DNA from: Streptomyces chrestomyceticus JCM 4735
Lineage (GTDB): Bacteria; Actinomycetota; Actinomycetes; Streptomycetales; Streptomycetaceae
Direction: 5' to 3'
Length of the DNA: 64,000 bases
Assembly (NCBI RefSeq): GCF_003865135.1
Contig: NZ_BHZC01000001.1
Location: 9,313,419 to 9,377,418, forward strand
Below are positions 41,810-63,500 of this stretch, piece by piece. Every line of letters starts with the position of its first letter. Position 1 is the stretch's first letter. Below the pieces are notes generated by a model. That model made no database searches, was not told the DNA's origin, and saw nothing but the letters and a program-made list of their open reading frames with translations. The translations under genes were made by a program, and so were the position numbers.

Positions 41810-44414
41810 GAGGCGCTCACCGGGCCGGGGGCCGCAGCGGCGGCGTGCTGGTTGTCGTGATGGTCGCGGTCGTCGTGGCCCTCGGGGGCGTCAGGGCCCT
41901 CGCGGTCGTCGCGGCCGAGCCAGTAGCTGCGGCGCTGGAAGGCGTACGTGGGCAGGGAGACCGCCCGGCCGCCGATGCCGTCGTACGCCGCCCGCCAGTC
42001 CGGGGACGCGCCGTACGCGAACGCCATCGCCAGCCCCGGCAGCAGCGGGTCGCCCGCGTCCCCGCAGCGGGCGCCGGGAATCACGACCGCTGCCCCCGGC
42101 CGGTCCGGAACCTCGGCCGACGCGCCTGCCTCCGTACCACCAGACAGCCCGATCTCCTTGCCACCAGGCACCCCGAACCCCGTACCACCAGGCGCCCCGA
42201 ACCAGATCACGAGCGGGCCGTCCCACTGCGCGAACGCCTTCTCCAGCGCTTCGGAGCCCGCCGGGGCGGACCGCCAGTGCCCGGCCGGCACCGTACCGAG
42301 GACGAGTTCGGTGGCCTGCCCGGCGGAGTACCAGGAAGCGGCGTCCGTCTCCGCGACGGCCGGTGCCGCAGCGCCGGGATCGCCGCCGCTGCCGCGCAGC
42401 GCGGCCATCCGCGCGCCGTCCTCCGGCCGTACCGCCCCCACGGCACAGGCCGCGGCGATCTCGCCGAGCCCGTCACCGACGACGGCGGCCGGGCGCACGC
42501 CGCAGGACCGCCACAGGTTGGCGAGGGCCGCCATCGCGGCGTACGCCGTCACCTGGGCGTCGACCTCGGTGTCCGCCGCGTCGGCGAGCGACGCCTCCGC
42601 AGCCGTACGGCAGCGCTCGTACAGGGCGGAGAAGCCGGGCGACCGGTCGCGCAGGGTGGCCACCAGCTCTGCCCAGGCGTCCCGGTCGGCTGCTCCGCCG
42701 TACTCCGGGAAAGCGAAGACGATCTGCCGACGGCCGCTGGTGCCGCTCCGGACGACCTCCGCTGCGGCCCGTCCGTCCGCCACCGCGCGCAGCCCCGCCG
42801 TCAACGCGTCCCGGTCGCCGCCGAGCAGCGCGGCGCGGTGTGCGAAGGACGCCCTGGTCAGCGCCAGTGACCAGCCGATGTCCCGTACGGACCGGCCGGG
42901 CCGCGCCGCCAGATCGGCCAGCAGCCGCCGCGCCTGGTCACGCAGGGCATCGGGCGTACGGCCCGAGAGCACCCACGGCACCGCACGGTCGCCAGGCTCC
43001 GCAGCGGGCGTCGTACCGGTCGGTTCCGGTGCCTGTTCCAGGATCGTGTGGACGTTGGTGCCGCTGACGCCGAAGGCCGACACCGCCGCCCGGCGCGGCT
43101 GCCCGGTCTCCGGCCACGGCGCCGCCCGCGCCACCAGACGGAGGGCGCCGGGGGACCGTTCCACCGTCTCGGCCGGCCGGTCCGCGTACCGGGACGGCGG
43201 CAGCGTGCCGTGGCGCAGCGCCAGTACCACCTTCATCAGCCCGGCCATCCCCGCCGCTGCCTGGGGATGCCCGAGGTGGGACTTGACCGAGCCCAGCCAC
43301 AGCGGCCGGTCGCGCTCCGCCCCGTACGCGGCGAGCAGCGCGTTGGCCTCGATGGCGTCGCCGAGCGGCGTACCCGTACCGTGCCCCTCGACCAGGTCGA
43401 TCTGTGTCGGCGACAGCCGGGCGTCGGCCAGTGCCTTGCGGATCATCCGCTGCTGCGACGGGCCGTTGGGCGCGGTCAGACCATTGCTCGCACCGTCGTG
43501 GTTGACGGCGCTGCCGCGGACGACGGCCAGGATGCGGCGGCCGTTGCGTACCGCGTCCGAGAGCCGTTCCAGCAGGACGACCCCCACACCGTCCGCCCAC
43601 CCGGCGCCGTCGGCCGCCGCGGAGAACGACTTGCAGCGGCCGTCCGGCGCCATCGCGTCCTGCCTGCTGTACTCCAGGAAGATCTCCGCGTCCGCCATGA
43701 CCGTGGCGGCGCCGACGAGCGCCAGCGAACAGTCCCGGTTGCGCAGCGACTGCCGGCCAGGTGCAGGGCGACGAGCCCCGAGGCGCAGGCCGCGTCCAGG
43801 GTCGTACTCGGCCCTTCGAAGCCGAAGGTGTAGGAGAGCCGGCCGGCGGCCACGCTCGTGATCGAGCCGGTCATCCGGTGGCCGATGCCGTCTTCGGGAA
43901 AGGCGTCGACCGTGTCCCCGTACGGCTGCCGCGCCATGCCGAGGAACACGCCGGTGTCGCTGCCGCGCAGGGTGCGCGGGTCGATCCGGGCGTCCTCCAC
44001 CGCCTCCCAGCCGGTCTCCAGCAGCAGCCGCTGCTGCGGGTCCATCATGGTCGCCTCGGCGTCGTCGATGCCGAAGAACTCCGCGTCGAACAGGTCCGCG
44101 TCGTGCAGGAACCCGCCGGTACGGACATGGGTACGGCCCGGTGTGCCGGGCGTGGGGTCGTACAGCCCCGCCACGTCCCAGCCACGGTTGTCCGGGAACG
44201 CGGTGATGCCGTCGGCGTCGCCGGTCAGCAACCGCCACAGGTCGTCGGGGGAGGAGACGCCCCCGGGCCAGCGGCAGCCCATGCCGATGACGGCGACGGC
44301 GTCCCGGGTGTCCTCCTCCAGTTCCCGCACCCGGGCGCGGGCCGCCTGGAGGTCGCCCGTCACCCGCTTGAGATAGTCCCGGAGCCGTTCTTCGTTGCTG
44401 TGCACGGTGTCCAC
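41806..44414 (-). CDS. terminal PKS protein: KS with degenerate AT, no ACP
   Basis: The reconstructed 869-residue protein has an N-terminal docking helix (NEERLRDYLKRVTGDL), a KS domain (about 40-465) and an AT remnant. The KS keeps its Cys (DAACASG, where most modules have DTACSSS), HGTGT and KSHLGH, so it looks active. In the AT remnant the FPGQGSQ motif reads FPEYGGA and the nucleophile elbow GHSxGE reads GDGLGE, so the catalytic Ser is lost and much of the domain is missing. The protein ends at the post-AT linker with no KR, ACP or TE. A one-base loss near 43757 (HLAGSRC) splits the frame. It overlaps the P450 gene. It may act in chain release, transfer or decarboxylation. Confidence 0.85.
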
Positions 44415-44433
44415 CCCGCGTTCCGTTCCGTCG

Positions 44434-47400
44434 TCAGATGGTCGAGTCGAGTCCGTCGATGAGGCTGAACAGCTCCTCGTCGGTTGCCGTCCGTACGCGG
44501 TCGCGGTCCGCCGCCGCGCCGTCCGCCGCCCGGCCCGTCAGCCGGTCCGCCATCTCCCGCAGGCGCGCCACGACACCGGCGCGCACGTCCTCGTCGTGCG
44601 TGGCCGCCTCGCCCACCAGCGCCTCGACGCGGTCGAGCTCGGCGAAGACGGCGGCCGAGGGCGCCTTCTCGGGCGGCGCCAGCAGCGTCCGCAGGTGCAC
44701 GGCCAGCGCCGCGGCGTTCGGCTGGTCGAAGAGCAGCCCCGCGGGCAGCCGCAGGTCCGTCGCGGCGCCGATCCGGTTGCGCAGCTCGACGGCGAGCAGC
44801 GAGTCGAGCCCCAGATCGCGGAAGGCCCGGTCCGGATCGATGTCGGCAGCAGAGGCGTGACCGAGCGCGGCGGCCACCTGGCGCCGCACCAACTCGGTCA
44901 GCACCTCGTCCGCTTCGTCCGCCGGGAGCCCGGTCAGCCGCTCCCGCAGGCGCTCCGCGTCCGAAGCGCCGCCGCCGGGCCGTCCGTCCTGCGGGTCTGT
45001 ACGGCCGCCGTCGCGGATACGGGTACGGGCCAGCGCGGCCAGCAGCGGCGGCAGGCCCCCGTACTGCTCCCGGTCCGCCAGTTCTCCGGCAACGAGGCCC
45101 AGCGGTACGAGTACCGACGGCCCGCCGTCCGCCGCACCGAGCAGGTCGGCGGCCCGGTCGTCGGACAGGGGCGACGTGCCGTGCCGTCCGCCGTCCGCGT
45201 CGCGCTCCCAGGCGATCACCTGGCCCGGCAGCCCCAGGGCGGCCCGGTGCTGGACGAGAGCGGTCACGAAGGCGGTGCCGCTCGCCTGGGCCACTTCGCC
45301 GATCCTGGGCAGCAGGCCCGCCGTTGGGGAGGTCACGAGGAAGAAGGCCGGCGCGAGGCCGAGAGTCGCTTCGTGCAGCCACCACACCGGTGCGGCCACC
45401 TGGAGCAGGGCGGCGTCGAGCCCGTCCGGCGCAAGGGAGCCGAGTACGCCGTCGTCCGTGGCCGGTACGCCGTGCAGGACACCGGCCAGCGGCCGCGACA
45501 GCTCGGCCAGGATGGCGGTGAGTTGCGGTGGGTCGGTGCTGTCCCAGGGGACGGCGTGGACCTCGCACGGGAAGGCGGAGTCGGTCATGGCCTCGGTGAT
45601 CTTTGTGGCTTCGCCGTCCGGGCCGGTGAGCACCGTGAAATGACGTACGCCACGGGCCACCAGATGCCGCACGGCCGAGGGTCGGGCCGGCCGGTCACCA
45701 GGACGGTGCCCGCCGGGTCCGGAGCCGGCCCCGCGGCGGACGCCGGGGCCACCGCCGACAGTTGGGGTACGAGCAACTGCCCATCGCGTACGGCGGCTTC
45801 GGGCTCGCCACTCGCGAGCACCGCAGCGACCGCATCGGTGAGCGCGTCACGGTCCTCGACGTCCACCAGCACGATACGGCCGGGATTCTCGGCCTGCGCC
45901 GCACGCACCGCTCCCCATACCGCCGCGTCCCCGAAGCCGTCCGTACGCTCATCCCGCACGGCGACCGCACCCGACGTGGCGACGACCAGCGGTCCGTCAG
46001 CCCAGCGCGCGTCACCCAGCCACTGCTGCATCACGGTCACCGCGTGTGTCACACCGGTACGGGCGCGGTCGAGGGCGGACCCGGCCTCGTCGGCGTCTTC
46101 GTCGGCGTCCGGGAGGAGCCAGAGGGCAGCACGGCTGTGGCGGCGTCGGGGTGCGGTTCTCCGTCTTCGGTGGCGGCGTACGGTCCGCTCAGCACCACCA
46201 GGTCGCCCGGCGAGAGGTTGCGTCCGGGCCGGTCGACGGCCGGGGCATGGTCTCCCGCCGGTTCCCACCGGATGGTGAACAGCTCGTCCCGTACATCTGA
46301 GCTGCCGACGGGTGGTGCGGCGTCCAGCCAGTGGTGTTGGTGTTGGAAGGGGTAGGTGGGGAGGTTGGTGGTCGGTTGGTTGGTGTGGGTGGGCCAGGTG
46401 ATGGTGTGGCCGTGGGTGTGGAGGTGGGCGGCTGTGGTGTGGAGGTGGTGGGTGTCGGGGTGGTTGCGGTGGAGGGTTCCGGTGGTGTGGATGCGGGTGT
46501 TTTCGTGGGTGGTGGCGGTTTCTTCGATGGCGGGGGTGAGGACGGGGTGGGGCTGGTTTCGATGTAGGTGTGGTGGCCTGCTTGGAGGAGGTGGGTGATG
46601 GCGGTGTGGAACTGTACGGGTTCGCGGAGGTTGCGGAACCAGTAGTCGGGGGTGAGTTCCGCACCCTCGACGAAGCGGCCGAGGAGCGTGGAGAACATGG
46701 GAACGCCGGTGTCGCGGGGGGTGATGCCGTCGAGTTCGGAGCGCAGGCGGTCCCGGATCTGTTCGATCTGGGGGAGTGGGAGGCGTAGTCGACCGGGAGG
46801 AGGCGGGTGCGGGCGTTGTGGGTTTCGGTGGCGCGGGTGAGGGCTTGCTGGATCTGGTCGGCGGGTCCGGAGATGACGGTTGTGGTGGGGCTGTTGACGG
46901 CGGCGATGGTGGTGTCGAGCGGCAGGAGTTCCTGCACGGTGTGCGGCGTAAGGTTGATGGAAGCCATGGCGCCGTGGCCGGTGAGGGGGAGGAGAGCTCG
47001 GGCGCGGAGAGCGCTGATGCGGGCGGCGTCGGGGAGAGTGAGGGCGCCGGCGATGTGGGCGGCGGCGATCTCGCCCTGGGAGTGGCCGGTGACGGCGGTG
47101 GGGTGGATGCCCAGGTGCTGCCAGGTACGGGCGAGCGCGACGAGGACCGCGAAGAGGGCGGGCTGGACCACGTCGACGCGGTCGAGTGCGGGGGCGTCCG
47201 GGGCACCCCGTAGGACATCGGTCAGCGACCAGTCGACCCAGGGAGCGAGGGCGTCCTCGCAGGCGGTGATGGCGTGCGCGTAGGTGGCGTTGGTCTCCAG
47301 CAGTTCGGCCGTCATACCGGGGTACTGGCTGCCTTGACCTGGGAAGACGAAGACCGGTCCGGCTCCGGTGGGCCGGGCGGTGCCCCGGATCACTGACGGG

Positions 47401-49061
47401 TCGTCCTGCCCGGTGGCCAGCGCGCTGAGAGCGTTGTGGAGCTGGTCCGGTGCGGTGGCGGCGGTCAGGACGGCGCGGTGGGGGAAGGTGGTGGTGCGGG
47501 TGGTCGTCAGGGCGTGGGAGATGGCCTGTGGGGAGTCTTCGGGGTGCTCGGTGACGTGGGTCAGCAGACGTCGGGCCTGAGCGGCCAGAGCCGGTTCCGA
47601 CTTGGCCGACAGCACCCAGGCGACGTCCCAAGGGCTGCCCCAGGCAGCGTCCCGACCTTCGTCGCCGGCCGGTTCCGCCGCGTACGTCCCGCGGGGCGCT
47701 TCGAGGATGAGGTGGGCGTTCGTACCGCTGACGCCGAAGGAGGAGATGGCGGCCCGGCGCGGGCCCTCGGCCTCTTCCCAGTCCCTGGCTTCGGTCAGCA
47801 GACGTACGGGTCCGGCGGACCAGTCGACGTGCGGGGACGGCTCGTCGACGTGCAGGGTACGGGGCAGTTCTCCGTGCTGGAGTGCCATGACCATCTTCAG
47901 CACGCCGGCGGCTCCGGCGGCGGCCTGGGTGTGTCCGATGTTGGATTTCACCGAGCCCAGCCACAGCGGCCGTTCGCGTTCCCGTCCGTACGTCGCCAGC
48001 AGCGCGTTCGCCTCGATGGGGTCGCCCAGGTTCGTTCCCGTGCCGTGCGCCTCGACGACGTCGACGTCGGCGGGGGAGGACCCGGCGTCCCGCAACGCGT
48101 CCCAGATCACACGCTGTTGGGCGGGCCCGCTAGGGCGGTGAGGCCGTTGGAGGCGCCGTCCTGGTTGACGGCGGAGCCACGGATGACGGCCAGGACGCGG
48201 TGCCCGTTGCGCTCGGCGTCCGACAGCCGTTCCACGACAAGGATGCCGACGCCCTCGCCCCAGCCCACGCCGTCCGCCGCAGCGCCGAATGCCTTGCAAC
48301 GCCCGTCGGGGCCAGTCCGCGTTGGCGGCTGAACTCGATGAAGGTCATGGGGTCGACATGACGGTGGCGCCGCCGGCCAGCGCGAGGTCGCACTCACCCA
48401 GTCGCAGGGACCGTACAGCCAGGTGCAGGGCGACCAGCGACGACGAGCACGCCGTGTCGACCGTCAGCGCTGGCCCCTCCAGCCCCAGCGTGTACGCGAT
48501 CCGCCCCGACGCCACACTCCCCGCGCCGCCCGCGCCGAGCAGCCCTTCGATCTCTTCCGGCGTGGGGAAGAGCCGGGTGACGTGGTCCTGGTACATCAGC
48601 CCGGTGAAGACGCCGGTGCGGCTGCCGCGCAGCGACTCCGGGTCCAGCCCGGCACGTTCCACGGCCTCCCACGACACTTCCAACAACAGGCGCTGCTGCG
48701 GGTCCATCGCCAGTGCCTCCCTCGGGCCGATGCCGAAGAAGTCCGCGTCGAACAGCCCAGCGTCGTGCAGGAACCCGCCCTCCCTGGCGTAGGACCTGCC
48801 GCGCCGGTCCGGGTCCGGGTCGAACAGCCCGGCGAGGTCCCAGCCGCGGTTCGTCGGGAACCCGGACACGGCGTCCCGCCCGTCCCGTACGAGCTGCCAC
48901 AGTTCCTCCGGCGTGGTCACGCCGCCGGGATAGCGGCAGCCCATGCCGACGACGGCGACCGGCTCGTGCCGCGCGGTCTCCGCCTCGACCAGCCGCTGCC
49001 GGGTGCTGTGCAGTTCTGCCGTGACCTTCTTGAGGTACCGAAGGGTCTTGTCGTCGGTCAT
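44434..49061 (-). CDS. type I PKS module KS-AT(methylmalonyl)-KR0-ACP
   Basis: The gene spans about 1,540 codons with at least five single-base frame breaks. From ATG 49061 there is a docking helix ([17 protein letters not shown]). A KS follows (48.96-47.72 kb; DTACSSS near 48.45 kb). The AT (47.37-46.6 kb) has [16 protein letters not shown] and YASH, the methylmalonyl-CoA signature. A KR-like region (46.3-45.1 kb) follows, and then an ACP (44.9-44.7 kb, DLGLDSL) and a docking tail. The KR has a shortened glycine loop (VLVTG then RPDP) and lacks the Tyr of [10 protein letters not shown] (reads [11 protein letters not shown]), so it should be inactive and leave a beta-ketone. The frame breaks sit in short repeats and look like sequence errors. 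Confidence 0.85.
46330..46600. repeat. G-skewed AT-linker repeat, copy 1
   Basis: The plus strand is unusually rich in GGT/GTG; the coding strand encodes a His/Thr/Pro-rich post-AT linker ending [14 protein letters not shown] second copy lies at 59.73-59.99 kb. The two are nearly identical apart from many one-base losses in the second. Confidence 0.75.
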
Positions 49062-49092
49062 GGGACCAGTTCCTCCGCGGTTCTGCGCTCGG

Positions 49093-57531
<8,439 letters not shown>

Positions 57532-57550
57532 GGTGCCCCCGTCCGGTTCC

Positions 57551-60500
57551 TCACGAGATGCCGAATTCACGGTGGATGAGACCGGCGACCTCGTCGTCGG
57601 TGGCCGTCTCCCAGTCGATGTCCGGTCGATGTCCTGGTTGGTTTCCGGGTCGTGCCCTGGCTGATGTCCGGCGGGCGGTGTGCGAACCGTTGCCGGAGAG
57701 CCGTCCGGTCGGCCGGTTCCTGGTGGCCAGCGTCCGTAGCCGGGCGCGCACTTCGTCGAACCCTTCCCCGTGTCCCCGCCTCCCGCAGCAGCGCTCCGAT
57801 CGCTTCCAGGTGCGTCAGGGCACGCGCGGCGGCGACTCCGCAGCCGCCGGTCCTGCTTCCACTTCCGTACCGGCCCGAACAACTGCGTACGTACATGGGC
57901 CGCCAGCGACGCGGGTCCCGCTGCTCGAAGACGACGGTGTCGGCAGCCGCAGCCCGGTGGCGCGGTTGAGGCGATTGCGCAGCTCGACCGCGGCGAGCGA
58001 GTCGAAGCCCTGGTCCCGGAAACTGCGGCCGTCCTCGACCTCGGTGCGGAAGCCCGGCCCTGCGCGGCCGCCGCGCTCTCGCGCACCAGCCTCCGTACCG
58101 CTTTCTCCTGCTCCTTGACCGTGGCGGTGGCCAGCCCTTGGAGCGGACCGCCCGACGGCTCGGCGGTCGCGCCGGCTCTCCGGGGGCAACAGGTCCCGGA
58201 GAGCGCGACGGGCCATGGTGCTCCAGTCCGCGTTGACCACGCGACACGGTCTCGTCGCGGTCCAGCGCGGCCTGCAACGCGCGCAGGGCGGGCTCCGGCG
58301 CGAGCGAGGCCGTGCCCCGCGGCGCAACTGCTCCTCCACCTCCGGCGCGGCGATCCCGCCGCCCTCCCAGTGCCCCACGCGATCGCCGTCGCCGGAAGAC
58401 CCAACGCACGCGGTGCTCGGCGAGTGCGTCGAGAAAGCATTGCCCGGCGCGTAGTTGGACTGCCGGAGAGCGCGCAGACACCCGCGATGGACGAGAACAT
58501 GACGAACGCCGACAGCTCCGCGTCCCGCGTCAGCTCGTGCAGATTGACCGCCCCGACCGCCTTGGCCCGCAGCGCCCGCGCGATCTGCTCCCGGTGAGAT
58601 CGCCGAGCAGCGCGTCGTCCAGCTCCGCGGCAGCGTGCACGACCGCGTCGATACGGTGCCCCGCCAGACGACGGCCAGCTCGTCCCGGTCGCCGACGTCA
58701 CAGGCGGCGACGGTCACCCGCGTACCGGCGCGGTCAGCTCGGCGACCAGTCGTCGGCGCCGGGCGCCGCCCGCCCACGCCGCCCGAGCAGCAGCAGATGC
58801 TCCGCGCCGCGCCCGGCGAGCCACCGCGCCACATGGCGCCGAGCGACCCCGTGCCACCGGTCACCACGACGTCCCCGTCTCCGACGCCAGTCACGGAGTA
58901 CGGCGCGTGCGCCAGCGGTGCCCCGCGCAACCGCCGCGCGAGCACGCCGGCAGGCCGTACGCCATTCGTTCTCCTCGCCCCGGGCCCCCACGAGACGTCC
59001 ACCAGACGCAGTACGTCCGCCTCCGTGGCTCCGGCGGCAGATCCACGACGCCGCCCCACACCCCGCCGCACTCCTGGTCGGCGACCCGGCCTAGGCCCCA
59101 GACGAGTGCACCTGCCGGGTGGGTGACGTGTCGTTCGGTCGACGGTGACCGATCCGGTGGTGACGACCATAGTTGGGGCACTGTGCCGGAGCGTCGTCGT
59201 GACCGCTTGTGCTGCCTGTACGGCCTGGAGGACTTCGACGGTGCAGGCGAAGCCCGCCGGGCCTCCGACGCGGACGTGAGCAGCGGTCGTCGGCGAGCGC
59301 CAGCAGGACAACACGCCACGTACCGGTGCGCCAATGCCTCGGTCAGCACACGTAATCCGGGCCTCCGGTCGATCCGTACGACCGTGCATGCCCGGCACGG
59401 CGCTGAACGCGTCGATCAGCGACGCGACAAGGCCGTCGAGCACCGAGCGCCGGAGCCCGTCGGCACCAGCACCAGCCAGTCACCCGCTCCGGTCCGGCGC
59501 CGGACGTGACGGGGCCCACTCAACCTGTAGCGCCATGCGTCCAGCGCGGCTTCGGTCCGCAGTTCGTCGCGCCAGGCGAGCAGCCTGGCAGAACCAGCCC
59601 GAGCGCCTGCCGTTCGTCCTCCGCAAGCCGTCGCCGCCGCTTTCCTTGGCATCGCGCGCCCGTTCCAGCCGCTCCCAGAACCGCTCGTCCTCGGCAGCCC
59701 CTTCTCCGCCCTCTTCCGTGATGTCCAGCCAGTGTGTTGTGTTGGAAGGGTAGGTGGAGGTTGGTGGTCGGTTGGTTGTGTGGTGGCCAGGTGATGTGTG
59801 GCCGTGGGTGTGGAGGTGGGCGGCTGTGGTGTGGAGTGGTGGGTGTCGGGTGGTGCGGTGAGGGTTCCGTGGTGTGGATGCGGTGTTTCTGGTGTGGCGT
59901 TTCTTCGATGGCGGGGGTGAGGACGGTGGGGGCTGGTTTCGATGTAGTGTGTGGCCTGCTTGAGGAGTGGTGATGCGGTGTGGAACTGTACGGTTCGCGG
60001 AGGTTGCGAACCAGTACTCCGCGTCCAGCTCCTTGGGCTCCGCCCAACGCCCGAGCAGCGTCGAGAAGAAGGAATCCGTGCTTCCCGGGCCGACCGTGCC
60101 AGGCAGCGACCAGCTTCTCCCTGATGTCTCGATCTGGGGGAGTGGACGCGTAGTCGACCGGAGGAGTCGGTGCGGCGCCGTGGGATTCGCGCGCGGCGAG
60201 GCTTGCTGACCTGGTCGGGGGGCCGGAAATGACAGTGTGCAGGGCTGTTGACGCCGCGATGGTGTCTGCTCGGAGCAGGCCCTGGACAACTTCCGCCGGA
60301 GGTTGAGGAGCCATGGCGCCCTGCCAGTCAGGGAAGGAGGCTTGGCTCGGAGAGCGCTGATACGGGCCGCATCGGCGAGGGTGAGGCGCCGGCGATGTGG
60401 CGCGCGATCTCGCCCTGGGAGGCCGGTGACGGCGGTGGGGTGGATGCCGAGGTCTGCCAGTACGGCGAGGCGACGTACACGCGAACAGGGCGGCTGCACC

Positions 60501-63500
60501 ACGTCGACGCGTCGAGGCGGGAACCGGGCACCTCGTAGGACATCCGTCAGCGACCAGCCGACCCAGGAGCGAGGGCGTCCTCGCACTGGCCGATCCAGTG
60601 GGCGTATGTGAGGTTGCTGTCCAGGAGTTCGGCGGTCATGCCCGGGTACTGGCTGCCCTGACCTGGAAAGACGAAGACCGGCCCGGCCCCGGTGGCCGTA
60701 CGGTGCCCCGACGAGGCCGGATGCTGCTGGTGTCGCCAGCGCGGTGAGGCGGCTCCCGTTCGTCAGACTGGTGGCGTCAGACGGCGCGGTGGGGAAGGTG
60801 ATGTACGGGTGTGCCAGGCGTGGCCATGGCCTGCGGGGAACGCCGGGTGCCGCGATGTGGGTGAGCAGACGTTGGGCCTAGCGCCAGAGCCGTTCCGACT
60901 TGGCCGACAGCACCCACGGCATGTCCGAAGCATGTCCGAGGGAGGCCCGAGGAACGTCTGCGGAGTGTCCCGGCCTTCGTCGTCGCCGCCCGGTTCCGCC
61001 ACCTGATCCCGAGACGCGCTTCGAGGATGAGATGCGCATTCGTCCCGCTGACCCGAAGGAGAACGGCGGCGCGCCGACGTCCTCCCCGGAACAGACCAGG
61101 GGTGTTCTCGCCGAGCAGGCGCACGCCCCGGACGCCCATCGATGTCGGGGACGCTCCTCCGCGTACAGGTGCGCGCAGTTCCTCTGCTGGAGCGCCAGCA
61201 CCATCTTCAGCACGCCGGTGGCTCCGCGGCGGCTGAGTGTGTCCGATGTGGATTTCACCGAGCCCAACCACAGTGCCGCTCGCCTGCGCGTCGCGCCCGT
61301 ACGTGCCAGCAGCGCGTTCGCCTCGATCGGGTCGCCGAGACCGTCCCGTGCCGTGGGTTTCGACGGCTCGACGTCCGAACGCGGCCAGCCCGCATCGCGC
61401 AGCGCCTCACGGAGACTTCTGCTGGCGGGTCCGCTGGGGGCGTGAGCCGTTGGAGCGCCTCCTGGTTACGCGAGCCGCGGATGACGCCAGGACGCGTGCC
61501 GTTGCGTTCGGCGTCGTCAGCGCTCGACCGCGAGGACGGCGACTCCTTCGGAGAACGCGGTCCCGCTCGGCCTCCGCGCCGAATGCCTTGCAGCGTCCGT
61601 CAGGCGCCAGCCCGCCTGGCGCTGAACTCCGACGAAGGTTGCCGAGTTGCCATGACGGTGGCGCCCCCCAGGCGAGTCGCACTCGCCCAGTCGTAGACCG
61701 TACGCCAGATGCAGGGCGACCAGCGACGACGAGCACGCCGTATCGACGGTCAACGCCGGTCCCTCCAGCCGAGCGTGTACGCGATCCGCCCGGACGCCAC
61801 ACTGCCCGAAGCACCGATGCCGAGCAGGCCCTCGAATTCACGCGCCTTCGTCTTGGATACACGTCCGTGCGCGGCTCCCGTAGTCGTGTACATCAGGCCG
61901 GTGAAGACGCCGTGCGGCTGCCGCGCAGCGACTCGGGTCCAGCCCGGCACGTCCACGGCTTCCCACGACACTTCCAACAACAGGCGCTGCTGCGGATCCA
62001 TGGCGAGGCTTCCCGGGCCGATGCCGAAGAAGTCCGCGTCGAACAGCCCGCGTCGTGCAGGAACCCGCCCTCCCGACGTACGACGTGCCGGGGTGGTCGG
62101 GTCCGGTCGTACAGTCGCCAGTCCCAGCCACGTCGTCGGAACCCGAGCCACGGTCGGTCGGGAACCCGGAGATGGCGTCCCGCCCGTCCCGTACGAGCTG
62201 CCACAGGTCCTCGGGCGAGGTCACCCCGCCCGGGAGGCGGCAGCTCATCCCGACGATGGCGACCGGCTCCGTCGCCGAGGCATTCGCTCCGTGCGGCGAG
62301 TCCTCGGGGGCGGCGCGGCCGGAGAGGCGCGCTTCGAGGTGTGCGGCCACGGCGTACGGGGTCGGGTGGTCGAAGGCCAGCGACGAGGCCAGGCTGAGTC
62401 CGGTGGCGGTGGCCAGGCGGTTGCGCAGTTCGACGGCGCCCCGCGACGTCAGTCCGGCGTCGCGGAAGGCCCGCTGCGGGTCGAATGCCGTGGCGCCGGG
62501 GCCGTCCAGCACCTCCGCGCACGTCTCCACCACGAGATTCAGCAGGCCGCTCGCATGGCGCGGCGCCGCCGCGTCCCCGCCCCCGCCCGACGGCTCTTCG
62601 GCGGGCGGACGGGCGGCCAGGACTGCTTCCGTACGGCCGAGGGCCAGGTCGAACGCCGCGGTGAGCCCGCGCTTCGACAGGCCGCCGGCCGGCAGGGCGG
62701 GCGAGTGCGGGCAGCCCCGAGCGCCTGCCGGTGCCGGGCCAGGGCGGCGGCAGCCACCGGTACGGGGCCGGCGCCGTCTTCCGTCGGGTCGACGGTCACG
62801 AACGTCTGCACGTGCGCGTCGCGGCGAAGCGGTCCAGCGCCAGCAACATACCGATTTCTGCGGCCAGTTCGTCGGCCTCGTCGCCGTCCGGGGCGCACGA
62901 AGCGTCGGCGGCGGTGGTGTCCGGAAGGATGTGGAGCACGCCGGTCACCTGTCGCTCCAGGCGCTTCAACGCGGCGTTGAGGGCCCCGCTCTCCGCGTCC
63001 GCCGACGCGTCGCGAAGGATCAGCGTCACGTGCGTCCCGAGGCGTTCCAGTTCCGTACGCAGCGCGGCGAGGTCCGTTCCTGCGGCTCCCGCCGGGCTCT
63101 TCGCACCCGCCGGGCCCTTCGTCCCCACCCGGTTCTTCGCCCCGACGAGTACGAGACGGCGGACCCGATGGGCCGTGACCAGGTGGCGGGCGAGCGTGGC
63201 TGTCAGCGGCGAGTCGGTGCCCGTCAGCAGCAGGGCGTCGTGCGGGCCGAAGGCCGCGCCGGGCCGGGCGGCGACGGGCGCCGCTACAGGGACCGTCAGC
63301 GCGCCGTCGTGCCACGTCACCTCCGGCTCGCCCGAATACAAGGCCGCCGCCAGCAGACCCGGGAGCAGGCGGGCGCGCCCGGGGCAGCGCGAGGACGGTG
63401 ACCCGCTCTCCCGGCACGCCTGCATCAGCCCGCGCACGGCAGCCCGTACGAGCGCCGCCCCGGCCACAACCGAGCCCTCCGCCGCTGCCGCTTCCGGCTC

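Noticed and set aside
46330..46600. Horizontally acquired or non-coding G-rich insertion.
   Set aside because: It translates on the minus strand into the normal post-AT linker ending in [12 protein letters not shown], common in methylmalonyl modules.
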